Part shown: in pieces, positions 23,541 through 31,517 of the stretch | Numbering within the stretch: position 1 is the first letter of the stretch | How the letters are laid out: every line of letters begins with the position of its first letter | NCBI GenBank assembly: GCA_036555515.1 | Contig: DATBLC010000221.1 | Location: forward strand, 1 to 64,000 | Reading direction: 5' to 3' | Length of the DNA: 64,000 bases | From: DATACQ01 sp036555515 | GTDB lineage: Bacteria; Desulfobacterota; Binatia; UBA9968 | Program-made: the position numbers and the translations under genes | The notes under the pieces: model-generated | What the model was told of the DNA's origin: nothing | The model's database searches: none | The model's input: the letters and a program-made list of their open reading frames with translations, nothing else

Positions 23541-23627
23541 TTACTTCGCCCGACGAGCAGCGTCGAGGGCAATGCCGACAAAAAGAAGCACAACGGCAAG
23601 CATAATGACGCCAGCGAGAATTTCCAT
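23541..23627 (-). CDS. Small membrane peptide, 28 aa
   Basis: ATG at 23627, three bases past the stop of the upstream gene, encodes MEILAGVIMLAVVLLFVG and ends ALDAARRAK. It is a single transmembrane helix followed by a basic end. GGGAGTTTGTAGCG precedes it and could serve as RBS. Tight linkage to the two-helix protein upstream and position just before an attC site suggest the pair is one cassette. No family is recognised; a role as a membrane peptide partner or a type I-like toxin is speculation. Confidence 0.55.
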   Translation of the reverse strand: MEILAGVIMLAVVLLFVGIALDAARRAK

Positions 23628-23629
23628 CG

Positions 23630-23905
23630 CTACAAACTCCCGATCCGTTCGATGCGGCGCTCAATTTGGCGATGTAAAGCGAAGATGCCGAAGCCAAGCA
23701 CGACGACGCCGACAGCGGCAAAGGCCCACAATGCGGGATCAGAGGTCCCCGCCGTTGAAATAAGCCAACCGACCAAGCTGATTTCCGTCACGACCATAAC
23801 GCCCTGCCAGAACTTGAGGTAGGCGATCTGTTCTTTGAGGCGATCGAGTTCAGACAAGACACGGCGGTTCAGATTCCTCAATGTTAAAAGTATACACCAG
23901 CACAC
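23630..23905 (-). CDS. Small membrane protein with two predicted helices, 91 aa or less
   Basis: A predicted N-terminal amphipathic helix (LSELDRLKEQIAYLKFWQG) precedes two hydrophobic helices (VVTEISLVGWLIS and LWAFAAVGVVVLGFGIFAL) and a basic/acidic tail (HRQIERRIERIG). The start is uncertain: ATG at 23905, or TTG about eight codons later, which removes an unlikely Cys-rich start. Not recognised; this pairing with a following 28-residue peptide looks like a two-gene integron cassette. It is the outermost cassette visible. Confidence 0.65.
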   Translation of the reverse strand: MCWCILLTLRNLNRRVLSELDRLKEQIAYLKFWQGVMVVTEISLVGWLISTAGTSDPALWAFAAVGVVVLGFGIFALHRQIERRIERIGSL

Positions 23906-24071
23906 ACACTTTCTAACTTGTGAGTATACTGACCAGTGTATGAGAATTCATTACACTTCTCCTGATGTCCGACTTCTATAAGGATTTCGAGTAAAGCAAA
24001 GTGGCGCAAGGGCTGCAACGTGCTTGTGGGGATTAAGAGTATTAGAACCGCCCTTGACGACCGTGTGCACA

Positions 24072-24791
24072 TTATGCGGGCAAATCCGCCACAGGCACTC
24101 CCCTTTCGATCGCCGCGCACTTGGCCTCTTCGGCGGCGGATTTCCGGCGCGCCAGTTCCAACACTTCCGCGACGCGCGCCCGCGGTATGAAGCAGACCCC
24201 CGTGTCGTCGGCGAACACGATGTCGCCTGGGGACACCCGAATACCGGCGACGACGATCTCGCCGTTAATCTCAACGGTTTCGATGCGCCATTTGCCGGTG
24301 ACCGGCGTTATCTCGCTGGCCCAAATGGGATAGCCGACGCGGCGCGAATGAGCCACATCGCGAACCGCACCGAAAACTATCGCGCCGAGTTCACCCTGGC
24401 GCTTGGCCGTCTGCGCTGAAATACCGCCCATGTTGGATATGCCGGCCACGCCGTCGATCACGACAATGTCTCCCGGCAGGGCCAGATTATGAGCTTCAAA
24501 CTCGGCCATCTTGTTGACGTGGCGACGAGCGGCTTCATAAACATGCTCGCGCTGGACGATATTGCGCACGGTAAGCGCCGGCCCGACGATCGAAGAGCCG
24601 GGAATCGTCGGCTTCAACACCGACGCGCCGATCACGCCGGTGACGCCCAACTCGTCCATGACGTCCGAAACGATTCCGCTGGCGTCGCCGAGCGCCCGAA
24701 ACCCGTCGATAATCCCTTCCGGCGGCCGCGGCGCTTCCATTAGCCGGATTCGCTCACGTGCGATCTTGCCGGTCAGTTTTTTTTCAGCCAT
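24072..24791 (-). CDS. RraA-family protein (HMG/CHA aldolase-like)
   Basis: A 239-residue RraA-like protein. The core contains GIVSDVMDELG, a GPALTVRN strand, DIVVIDGVAGISNMGGISAQTAKRQG and GAIVFGAVRDVAHSRRVGYPIWA, where GAVRD carries the Arg-Asp pair that binds substrate and metal in 4-hydroxy-4-methyl-2-oxoglutarate aldolases. The closing strand GDIVFADDTGVCFIP is also typical. It could be an aldolase/decarboxylase of the protocatechuate or gallate meta-cleavage route. Whether it is an RNase E regulator or an aldolase cannot be told from sequence alone; the length favours the aldolase group. Confidence 0.85.
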   Translation of the reverse strand: MAEKKLTGKIARERIRLMEAPRPPEGIIDGFRALGDASGIVSDVMDELGVTGVIGASVLKPTIPGSSIVGPALTVRNIVQREHVYEAARRHVNKMAEFEAHNLALPGDIVVIDGVAGISNMGGISAQTAKRQGELGAIVFGAVRDVAHSRRVGYPIWASEITPVTGKWRIETVEINGEIVVAGIRVSPGDIVFADDTGVCFIPRARVAEVLELARRKSAAEEAKCAAIERGVPVADLPA

Positions 24792-24816
24792 CGTCCCACT
24801 CCGTTTTTTTACTCCA

Positions 24817-27237
24817 TCATCCGCCCATTAGCCGCGAAAGCGTAGCGGTGATTGTCTGCGCAATGCGCTCAGAGGTCAAAGAAGACGGCAGCGGAATATG
24901 AAGAGCTGGTTTATCACCCGCAGGATCGTTTTTAATGAGCGGCGCTATGGCTGCTTCGATATTGCGAGCCAGTTGTCCAACTCCAGAGCTTGGAGAGCGC
25001 GGCCCTTCGCTCGGCGCTCGCCCGGCGGTGGGTTCAGTAGAGTCTTCACTGGATGCCCCAGCTCCCCTTAGTAAGAGACTTTCGAGAAATTTCATCCCTG
25101 CCTCCAGCAACATTCCCAGCGCGTAACCGCTACCATCCGGCTTCTCGAATGCTGGTTGAGCAGCCGACTCCCGGCTAATCGTCTCGCTGGATTTGCCGGT
25201 CCTCTTGTCAGGCTCTGGGCCAGTCGCCGCCGCCGCGTCTGGCACGATTTGTTTTAGGGTTTCCATCATCGATCTTCGGCCCAGCTTTTCGAAGCTAACT
25301 TCTGAACTGGCGCCGTCGAACAGACCTTCAAACAGCGCCTTCTTAAGCCGAATAGTTTCCCAAACGCGCTCCTCGATGCTATTTTCCGTCAACAAGTGCA
25401 CGGCAAGCACCGGCCTCGCCTGTCCCATCCGGTGAACCCGAGCGATGCGCTGTTCAAGACGCGCGGGATTCCAGGGCTGCTCAATATTGATGACCGCAGA
25501 GGCATTCTGAAGATTGATGCCGACACCGCCGGCATCCGTGGACAGGAATACTTTTACGTCATTTTGCTCGCGAAATTTGGCGATCAGTTGGCCGCGCCGC
25601 CGCGTCGGGATGGAGCCGTGCAGCGAGACGTAACCGATCTTCATCTTCGTGAGCAGCTCGCCGACCAAGGCGTTCATTTTTTCCCACTCGCTGAAGACCA
25701 CTACTTTGCGCTTTTCTTCGATGACGAGTTCTCGCAGGATTTCCTTAAGCTCCTCCATCTTCGGCGAGACCTTGGTTTCCTTGTCAAAGAGAAATGTCGA
25801 GTCGCAGATCATGCGCAAGTTCTGGATCGCGCACAGCAAGCGCTGTTGATCGACGGGCGATAGCCACCCTTGGCGCTCCATTTTGCGCACCAGCGCGGCG
25901 ACGATCATTTGCTGATCGCCATAGTACGACGCCTGCTCCGCGCTCATGGGAACGCGAAAGATCTTGTCGGTGCGCGGCGGAAGATCTTTCAACACCTGTT
26001 CGCGGCGGCGGCGTAATAGTATAGGCGCAAGCTTTTCCCGCACTTGATCCAAATTGCGGTAGCCGATGAGTTTTCCCTTCTCATTGACTTGCTGGTGCTC
26101 GCTCAGAAAACGAAACGCCGGCCCGAGCCGTCTGCCGTCCACGAACTGAACCACGGAATAGAGCTCTTCCAGTTTGTTTTCCAAAGGCGTGCCGGTAAGA
26201 ACCAGGGCGTAGCGGCTGCGCAAGAGCTTTATCGTGCGCGCGGTGGCGGTTTGCCAGTTGCGGATTCGTTGAGCCTCGTCCAACACGATCAGATCAGGCA
26301 ACAGCGCCGTCACGTTTTCGAGATCACGGCGCACCAGCTCATAGTTTACGATCTTGAAGAAAGCCTCTGACTTATAAAGCAAATGTCGCCGCTCGGACGA
26401 ACCGTCGATCACCACCGCGCTACGGTCGCTGAAGCGATTGATCTCGGTCAGCCACTGATGCTTCACCGATGCCGGACAAATGACCAGGGCGCGGCTAACG
26501 CCCCGATGGCGCGCCAGCAGCTCCGCGGCGCCGATCGCCTGGATGGTTTTGCCGAGTCCCATATCATCGGCGATAATGGTCCTGCCTCGACAGGCAGCAA
26601 AAAGCACGCCGCGCATCTGAAAAGGATACAGAGGAACTTTCAGGAGATTGTTGAGCGGTAGCTTGCCTTGCTCCAGGCGACGCAGCTCGTTGGCTTCAAA
26701 TGCCAGCGATTCGGCCGCCGCTATCTCACGGTCGACCCATTCCAGCGCGTCTCCGTAGATCACGACTTTTTCATCGAGAGCGCGAAATCGCCCCAACGCC
26801 TGAGCAAACCGATTCATCCGGTCTGGTTTGAGCAAACCCTCGGCGTCGAAAAACTCGTCTTTCAAAGCGCGCAAATCGGCCGAGATCCGGCTCGGAGCTT
26901 TGATGCGCACTTTCGGCGGGTCGCGGTAGTCGAGGTAGATGGTTGTGTGCTCGCGTTGGTAGCGCGCATGATCGAGCTTGCGGCCAAAGCGTGAGCGCGC
27001 ATGCAACAAAACCGCTTCGATATGTTTGCAGGTGCCGAGCGTGTTCACCGCGTAGTCCGGGCAAGCGCAATAATTGTCAAAAAGCCCCACGCCGCGTAAC
27101 GCCACGCGATACAACCGTTTGCTCGCCGGAGAAAAGACCTGGTAGTCCCCAAATACCGCGCGACCCGGCAACTCTATTTTAAAAGCTTCCTTGCGCGCCC
27201 GCATCCGGCGCTCCGCGATTTGTTCTTCAATCAGCAT
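24817..27237 (-). CDS. SNF2-family DNA/RNA helicase with SWIM zinc finger
   Basis: An 806-residue helicase. A SWIM-type finger (CACPDYAVNTLGTCKH) lies near residues 57-73. The ATPase core has motif I DDMGLGKTIQA near residue 225, motif II as DEAQ (instead of DEAH/DEGH) near 325, and LTGTPLENKLEELYS. The second RecA lobe (about 480-640) has VFLSTDAGGVGINLQNAS and the arginine-finger motif RIARVHRMGQ. A low-complexity, Pro/Ser-rich tail follows. Bacterial SNF2 proteins move along DNA and displace RNA polymerase or other proteins. It does not look like a defence system component because no methylase or nuclease is beside it. Confidence 0.9.
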   Translation of the reverse strand: MLIEEQIAERRMRARKEAFKIELPGRAVFGDYQVFSPASKRLYRVALRGVGLFDNYCACPDYAVNTLGTCKHIEAVLLHARSRFGRKLDHARYQREHTTIYLDYRDPPKVRIKAPSRISADLRALKDEFFDAEGLLKPDRMNRFAQALGRFRALDEKVVIYGDALEWVDREIAAAESLAFEANELRRLEQGKLPLNNLLKVPLYPFQMRGVLFAACRGRTIIADDMGLGKTIQAIGAAELLARHRGVSRALVICPASVKHQWLTEINRFSDRSAVVIDGSSERRHLLYKSEAFFKIVNYELVRRDLENVTALLPDLIVLDEAQRIRNWQTATARTIKLLRSRYALVLTGTPLENKLEELYSVVQFVDGRRLGPAFRFLSEHQQVNEKGKLIGYRNLDQVREKLAPILLRRRREQVLKDLPPRTDKIFRVPMSAEQASYYGDQQMIVAALVRKMERQGWLSPVDQQRLLCAIQNLRMICDSTFLFDKETKVSPKMEELKEILRELVIEEKRKVVVFSEWEKMNALVGELLTKMKIGYVSLHGSIPTRRRGQLIAKFREQNDVKVFLSTDAGGVGINLQNASAVINIEQPWNPARLEQRIARVHRMGQARPVLAVHLLTENSIEERVWETIRLKKALFEGLFDGASSEVSFEKLGRRSMMETLKQIVPDAAAATGPEPDKRTGKSSETISRESAAQPAFEKPDGSGYALGMLLEAGMKFLESLLLRGAGASSEDSTEPTAGRAPSEGPRSPSSGVGQLARNIEAAIAPLIKNDPAGDKPALHIPLPSSLTSERIAQTITATLSRLMGG

Positions 27238-27274
27238 GAGTACTGGGAACTCTCCCGCTATTTTCCGTTGGTAT

Positions 27275-28324
27275 TTAAAAAGCCAGCGGATACATCCTCT
27301 TTGGATTCTCGGTCATTATCTTTTGCTTGGTGTCCATCAACACATCTTCCCGCGCCAGGAACTTTTGAACGTTCTCACGAAACTCGGAACGCGGCTCGTG
27401 GGGAAAATCTGTGGCGCAGAATAGAATGTCGTCGCGCACCGTGGCGGCAACTTGCGAAATACTACGATCTTCCAACTCGCAGTGGATAAAAATCCTCCCG
27501 CTCTTCAGATGCTGAGACGGCAGCACTTTACATTCGGGCGCCTGGCTACTTCGATGCTCATACTCCAAATCCAAGCGCTCCATCAGGTACGGCACCCAGC
27601 CGCAGCCGGCCTCCGCGTAGGCGATCCGCAACGACGGGAAACGGTCGAATACCCCGCTATAGATCATGCTCGTCATCTGGATCATCTGGCCGAAGCCGTG
27701 GCTCAAGGTTCGCACCTCGATGAGTTTGTCGAACGCATCCAGGCCGATACCCTGCGTGGGCGCCGCATGCACCGCGAGCAACGCTCCCAGTTCCTGCGCC
27801 GTTTCGTAAACGGGTTTATACATTTCGTGACCTAAAGGCTGGCGTAAGCCAACGGCAGGAAGCACCGCGCCGACAAATCCGAGTTCTCCGACGGCGCGCC
27901 GCAACTCCTTCACGGCATCGGGAATCGACTGCAAGGGAATCAACGCCATCCCTTTGAGCCGCTTCTCCGGTTTGATGAAGCGTTCATAAAGATAGTTGTT
28001 GTAACCCGTCGCCAGGGCACAGGCCCATTCCTTGTCCCGCACCAGGCCGAACGTCAACCCAGCGGTCGGATATAAAACAGACCAAGAAATTTCGTCCTCG
28101 TCGAGGAACTCCCGCCACTCCTTCAGACTTCCCTTCGCGATGTAGCGTCCTTTGCCGTCGGCAACTCTCCGTCCCTGCCGGTGAAAACCGTCCAGCGTTG
28201 GGAAAAAAGGAAACGCCAGCAAATCTTCGCGCCCTTTGTATGGCGGCGGCAGGAAATCCAGCAGTTCAGAATCGCTCTCAACGACATGCCCGTCGGCGTC
28301 GATAAAACGCTTTACATTAGTCAT
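27275..28324 (-). CDS. PF04909-type amidohydrolase
   Basis: About 349 residues. The start is set at 28324 (MTNVKRFIDADGHV) because GGAGGTTCGAT precedes that ATG; the frame could begin 22 codons earlier without support. The metal motif is FIDADGHVVES. A His follows in LLAVHAAPTQG, and the C-terminal catalytic region reads LFCATDFPHEPRSEF. It lies downstream of a binding-protein gene on the same strand (67-base gap), so the two are probably co-transcribed: a capture-and-hydrolyse pair. Confidence 0.9.
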   Translation of the reverse strand: MTNVKRFIDADGHVVESDSELLDFLPPPYKGREDLLAFPFFPTLDGFHRQGRRVADGKGRYIAKGSLKEWREFLDEDEISWSVLYPTAGLTFGLVRDKEWACALATGYNNYLYERFIKPEKRLKGMALIPLQSIPDAVKELRRAVGELGFVGAVLPAVGLRQPLGHEMYKPVYETAQELGALLAVHAAPTQGIGLDAFDKLIEVRTLSHGFGQMIQMTSMIYSGVFDRFPSLRIAYAEAGCGWVPYLMERLDLEYEHRSSQAPECKVLPSQHLKSGRIFIHCELEDRSISQVAATVRDDILFCATDFPHEPRSEFRENVQKFLAREDVLMDTKQKIMTENPKRMYPLAF

Positions 28325-28391
28325 ATCGAACCTCCATGCACACTTGATGTTATAGACAATTCCACAGCGTTCACAATCTCCTTCTGCCAAC

Positions 28392-29396
28392 CTACCTATA
28401 AAGATTCTTTATAAACCCGCTGCTTTCAAGCTCGCGCACGAAGCGATCGTCGATCACGGAGTCGACTTTGATCGAATCAATCTTTGGATCCGTTTCGGCC
28501 AAAATTTGCGCCAAGCTCGTGAGCCCTTCACGTTTGATATAAGGTACGCGTTCAAACAGCTCCGCGAAGAGCTGGTGGGTTTCCTCCAACACCTTATCAT
28601 CATCGACGCGCAGGTACTTGCCGATCTGCCGTTTGGCGAATGCCTTGTCTGTTTTGAAACGATGGATACCTTGCACCGCTCCGGCTAGAAACGGCCGGAT
28701 CAAGCTCCGATTTTTATCCAGAAAAGCCGGGGTCGCCGTAACATAGGTATACGGATAAAAAATCTCCCTCTTCGATAGATCCATAAGCTCGATAAAGCCG
28801 GCGCGTTCGGCTTGTATATGCGCCGGCGGCGACAGCGCGCCGACTTGGCTGGCCCCGCTCTTCAGCGACGCAAGGACATTGGGAATACTGCCCATCTGCA
28901 AAATCACAGCGTCTTTTTCGGCCGCGGGAGCCCAATTTTTCAGAAACAAACGCGCCGAAAAGTCGGTCGTCGTCCCAAACCTGGTAATCGCGATCCGTTT
29001 GCCCCGAATATCCGAGGGAGATTTGACATGAGGCGCCGCCATGATTTTCATGACCATGCGGTTCAAGCTCCCGGCAATTCCTACGATCGATCGTCGCTGC
29101 AGATTGGCGTTGATTAGCGCCGGACCGCCGCCGATGCCGAAGGCGATTTCACCGGCTAACATCGCTTGGAAAAGCTGCGCGGTGCCGCCGACGTAAACCA
29201 GATCCACTTTGAGCCCATGCTGATCGAAATAGCCTCCTTCTTTCGCCGTCCACAGCCACGCCATGGAGCCGCTCATGGCGGAGAAGCCGACCCGGATTCG
29301 CTGCTCCTGGGCGAAGCCTGAAATCGACGCCGAGGCAATCAACGCTGCAAGAACAAGGATAGTGAGTCCGATCGTCCGAATTTTGCAAGAATTCAT
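28392..29396 (-). CDS. NMT1-type ABC substrate-binding protein
   Basis: A 334-residue exported binding protein. The signal peptide is residues 1-30, with core TIGLTILVLAALIAS and SISGFAQ cleavage. Mature landmarks are RVGFSAMSGSMAWLWTAKEG near the N-terminus, DLVYVGGTAQLFQAM and DIRGKRIAITRFGTTTD. It is just upstream of the amidohydrolase at 27275-28324 in the same direction. No transport core is present. Ligand unknown. Confidence 0.9.
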   Translation of the reverse strand: MNSCKIRTIGLTILVLAALIASASISGFAQEQRIRVGFSAMSGSMAWLWTAKEGGYFDQHGLKVDLVYVGGTAQLFQAMLAGEIAFGIGGGPALINANLQRRSIVGIAGSLNRMVMKIMAAPHVKSPSDIRGKRIAITRFGTTTDFSARLFLKNWAPAAEKDAVILQMGSIPNVLASLKSGASQVGALSPPAHIQAERAGFIELMDLSKREIFYPYTYVTATPAFLDKNRSLIRPFLAGAVQGIHRFKTDKAFAKRQIGKYLRVDDDKVLEETHQLFAELFERVPYIKREGLTSLAQILAETDPKIDSIKVDSVIDDRFVRELESSGFIKNLYR

Positions 29397-29489
29397 TTTA
29401 GAAACCTTTCAACAACCCAGGCGCTTATCTTTTAAATGTTCGAGAAAATGACTTCAACAGAGTTTATTCCGCTAAGACTCCAGCGGAAA

Positions 29490-29600
29490 CAAAATCCGCA
29501 ATCCGAATATCGAAAGCGGTCCCGCGGACCGAAACACCGAAGACTCGGAATCCCGTTTGAAATTGTTTCGAATTTTGGATTTCGAACTTCGAATTTGTAA
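29490..29600. repeat. Family D repeat (ATTCGAAATCCGA type)
   Basis: A tract of AATCCGCAATCCGAATATCG, GGATTTCGAACTTCG and similar words built from CCGAAAT/ATTTCGG lies in the 334-base gap between the binding-protein gene and the first UbiD gene. Its sister copy is at 37829-37945. Nothing else was recognised in the gap 29397-29730. Confidence 0.5.
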
Positions 29601-29730
29601 CCTTGCCTATGCTTGGCGCGCTTTGCCCGTCGACCGCGCTCAGAGTCGTCGCTTTGCCCATTCCGCGATCAAAAATTCGGCTAACATTTTCAAATATTTT
29701 TGGTGAAAATATTACGGCACATACGAATCA

Positions 29731-31113
29731 TCACACAAAGTAACTGTGCCAATTTTTTTTCACCTGCTGCCACACGTCTTCAGGAGGTAGGGCTAACCCC
29801 TCGGACCTGAAATTTTTGCTCTTCGTCGCATCCACGAACAGCTTGGCCGTAACGCCTTCGGCGGTCGCGGAGGGATCGAGTCTCAAGCCGAACGTGTTCG
29901 GAATAACGAAAATATCTTTGTCGGCTTGGACCCGGGTGGCGATCGCCCACTCCACTTCCTCGGGGCTCATGATATCGATGTCGTCGTCAAACACGAAGAT
30001 ATGTTTCATGCGGCTTCCTTTCACCCCGACGGCGGCGGCGAGGATATTGTTGATCATGCCCGGCCGCTTGAGCCGCTCATCGATCTGGATATAGCAGTGA
30101 AAGATGCCGATGCCGGCCTCGCTACAGTAGACTCTTTTGATTGCCGGGTGGCCCGGCTTCAGTTCATTGTAAACTTGCACCGAGGCCGTAACGCTTTTGA
30201 TGACGCCCTCTTCGTTTATCCCCTTGCACAGATAGAAACCATGGTAGAGAGGGGTTTTGCGCATCGTCATGCACTGGATCGTCCACAATCGTTCCCTGAC
30301 GACTGTTCCCACCGAGTACCCGCAGAATTCTCCGTAGGGCCCCTCATCACCGATCTCGGGAGGAATACTAACTTGCCCTTCGAGAACAATTTCAGCGGTG
30401 GCGGGAACTTCGATGTCTACAGTCTCGCAACGAACGAGCTCCACCGGTTTCTGCCGCAATGCTCCGGCAATGCCGAACTCGTCGACGTCGATGCCCGGCA
30501 CAAATTGCGATGCGAGAAAGATCGACGGATCGCTGCCGATGGCCACCGCCACGTCCAGCTTTTTGGCGCCGCGAAACTCGGCATTCTTGTAGTACTCGTA
30601 ACCGTGATGCCCCGGACTGAGGCGCAGGAAGGTTTGGTTGCGGTTGGCGTACATCATGCGGTAAACGCCCAGGTTTCTGCCGTATTCGGGATCTTTGACG
30701 ATCACCAAACCGGCGGTGAGATACGGCGCCTTTTCGGTTTTGTTCCAGGTGATCCAGGGCAATCGGTTCAGGTCGACATCTTTACCCTTTAGGATAATTT
30801 CTTTGCACGGCCCGTTGCTGACGATGACTGGTTCAATGGATTGCTTGGTTCGTACCATCACCTCGGTAAACAGATCCGTCTGGTCCGCATCGATTGCGAT
30901 GGCGATGCGTTTGAAAGTGCCCAGCAGTTCAGCGGCCACCGGCATGGAACAACCGCGAACCTTCTCGAAGAAAAGCGCCTGTCTGCCTTTGTCATGAATG
31001 GTTTTGCAGATCGCCCCGACTTCATACTTCGGGTCCACCTCCTTCCGAACCCTCGCCAGCTCCCCCGCTTCGTCCAGAGTGTGCACAAACTCTCGCAGAT
31101 CTGAAAACGGCAT
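29731..31113 (-). CDS. UbiD-family (de)carboxylase
   Basis: A 460-residue prenylated-FMN-dependent decarboxylase family protein. The start at 31113 (MPFSDLREFV) follows GGAAGGAGTAGAT. Landmarks are GVYRMMYANRNQTFLRLSP in the N-terminal half (prFMN/Mn region), GDEGPYGEFCGYSVG carrying the conserved Glu triad region, and IFVFDDDIDIMSPEEVEWA near the C-terminus. These enzymes interconvert (hetero)aromatic or unsaturated acids and CO2 and need a UbiX prenyltransferase, which is not in the window. A second, more distant UbiD paralogue lies about 400 bases away on the same strand. Confidence 0.92.
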   Translation of the reverse strand: MPFSDLREFVHTLDEAGELARVRKEVDPKYEVGAICKTIHDKGRQALFFEKVRGCSMPVAAELLGTFKRIAIAIDADQTDLFTEVMVRTKQSIEPVIVSNGPCKEIILKGKDVDLNRLPWITWNKTEKAPYLTAGLVIVKDPEYGRNLGVYRMMYANRNQTFLRLSPGHHGYEYYKNAEFRGAKKLDVAVAIGSDPSIFLASQFVPGIDVDEFGIAGALRQKPVELVRCETVDIEVPATAEIVLEGQVSIPPEIGDEGPYGEFCGYSVGTVVRERLWTIQCMTMRKTPLYHGFYLCKGINEEGVIKSVTASVQVYNELKPGHPAIKRVYCSEAGIGIFHCYIQIDERLKRPGMINNILAAAVGVKGSRMKHIFVFDDDIDIMSPEEVEWAIATRVQADKDIFVIPNTFGLRLDPSATAEGVTAKLFVDATKSKNFRSEGLALPPEDVWQQVKKNWHSYFV

Positions 31114-31155
31114 ATCTACTCCTTCCCGAACCGAACTTTTATTGAAAAACAACGC

Positions 31156-31256
31156 TCGAAGAATGCTTCGACGAGCTCAGCATGAACGGAAAATTCGTGC
31201 TGACACCGCTTTTTCTCCGTTCGTCCTGAGCCCGGTCGAAGAGCGAACGGAGTTAT
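31156..31256. repeat. Family A repeat, copy 4
   Basis: GAATGCTTCGACGAGCTCAG and CCGTTCGTCCTGAGCCCGGT blocks are present but the long terminal repeats are eroded. With the B element at 31279 it fills the space between the two UbiD genes (31114-31517). Confidence 0.55.
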
Positions 31257-31278
31257 TCGGTGAGAACTATCTATTTAT

Positions 31279-31517
31279 CCTGGATTCCGCAGTTAAAACC
31301 GCCGAGCGCTCAAGCGAAGCGGAAGCCTGCACTAGCAAAGGCGTCCGACTCTGCAATTTCAAAGTCATTTTACGCTTTGGCACCTCGTTGCTATCACGGT
31401 GCACCTGCCATCACACGACCGCTAATCGATAACTGCTTGGAGGCAGCAACCCATCGACTTTGCTATGGAAGGGTTCCGCCCCGCGCTTTCTGTCAACCGC
31501 AACTCCGGAATCCGAGT
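31279..31517. repeat. Family B element, copy 2
   Basis: The left end CCTGGATTCCGCAGTT and right end AACTCCGGAATCCGAG are inverted repeats. Inside are AGCAAAGGCGTCCGACTC and CCCATCGACTTTGC followed by ATGGAAGGGTT, matching the other B copies. The right end lies directly against the stop codon of the second UbiD gene. Confidence 0.7.

Noticed and set aside
24817..27237. SNF2 helicase as part of a phage-defence island
   Set aside because: No restriction, methylase, nuclease or DISARM/Dnd-type partner is adjacent; neighbours are metabolic.
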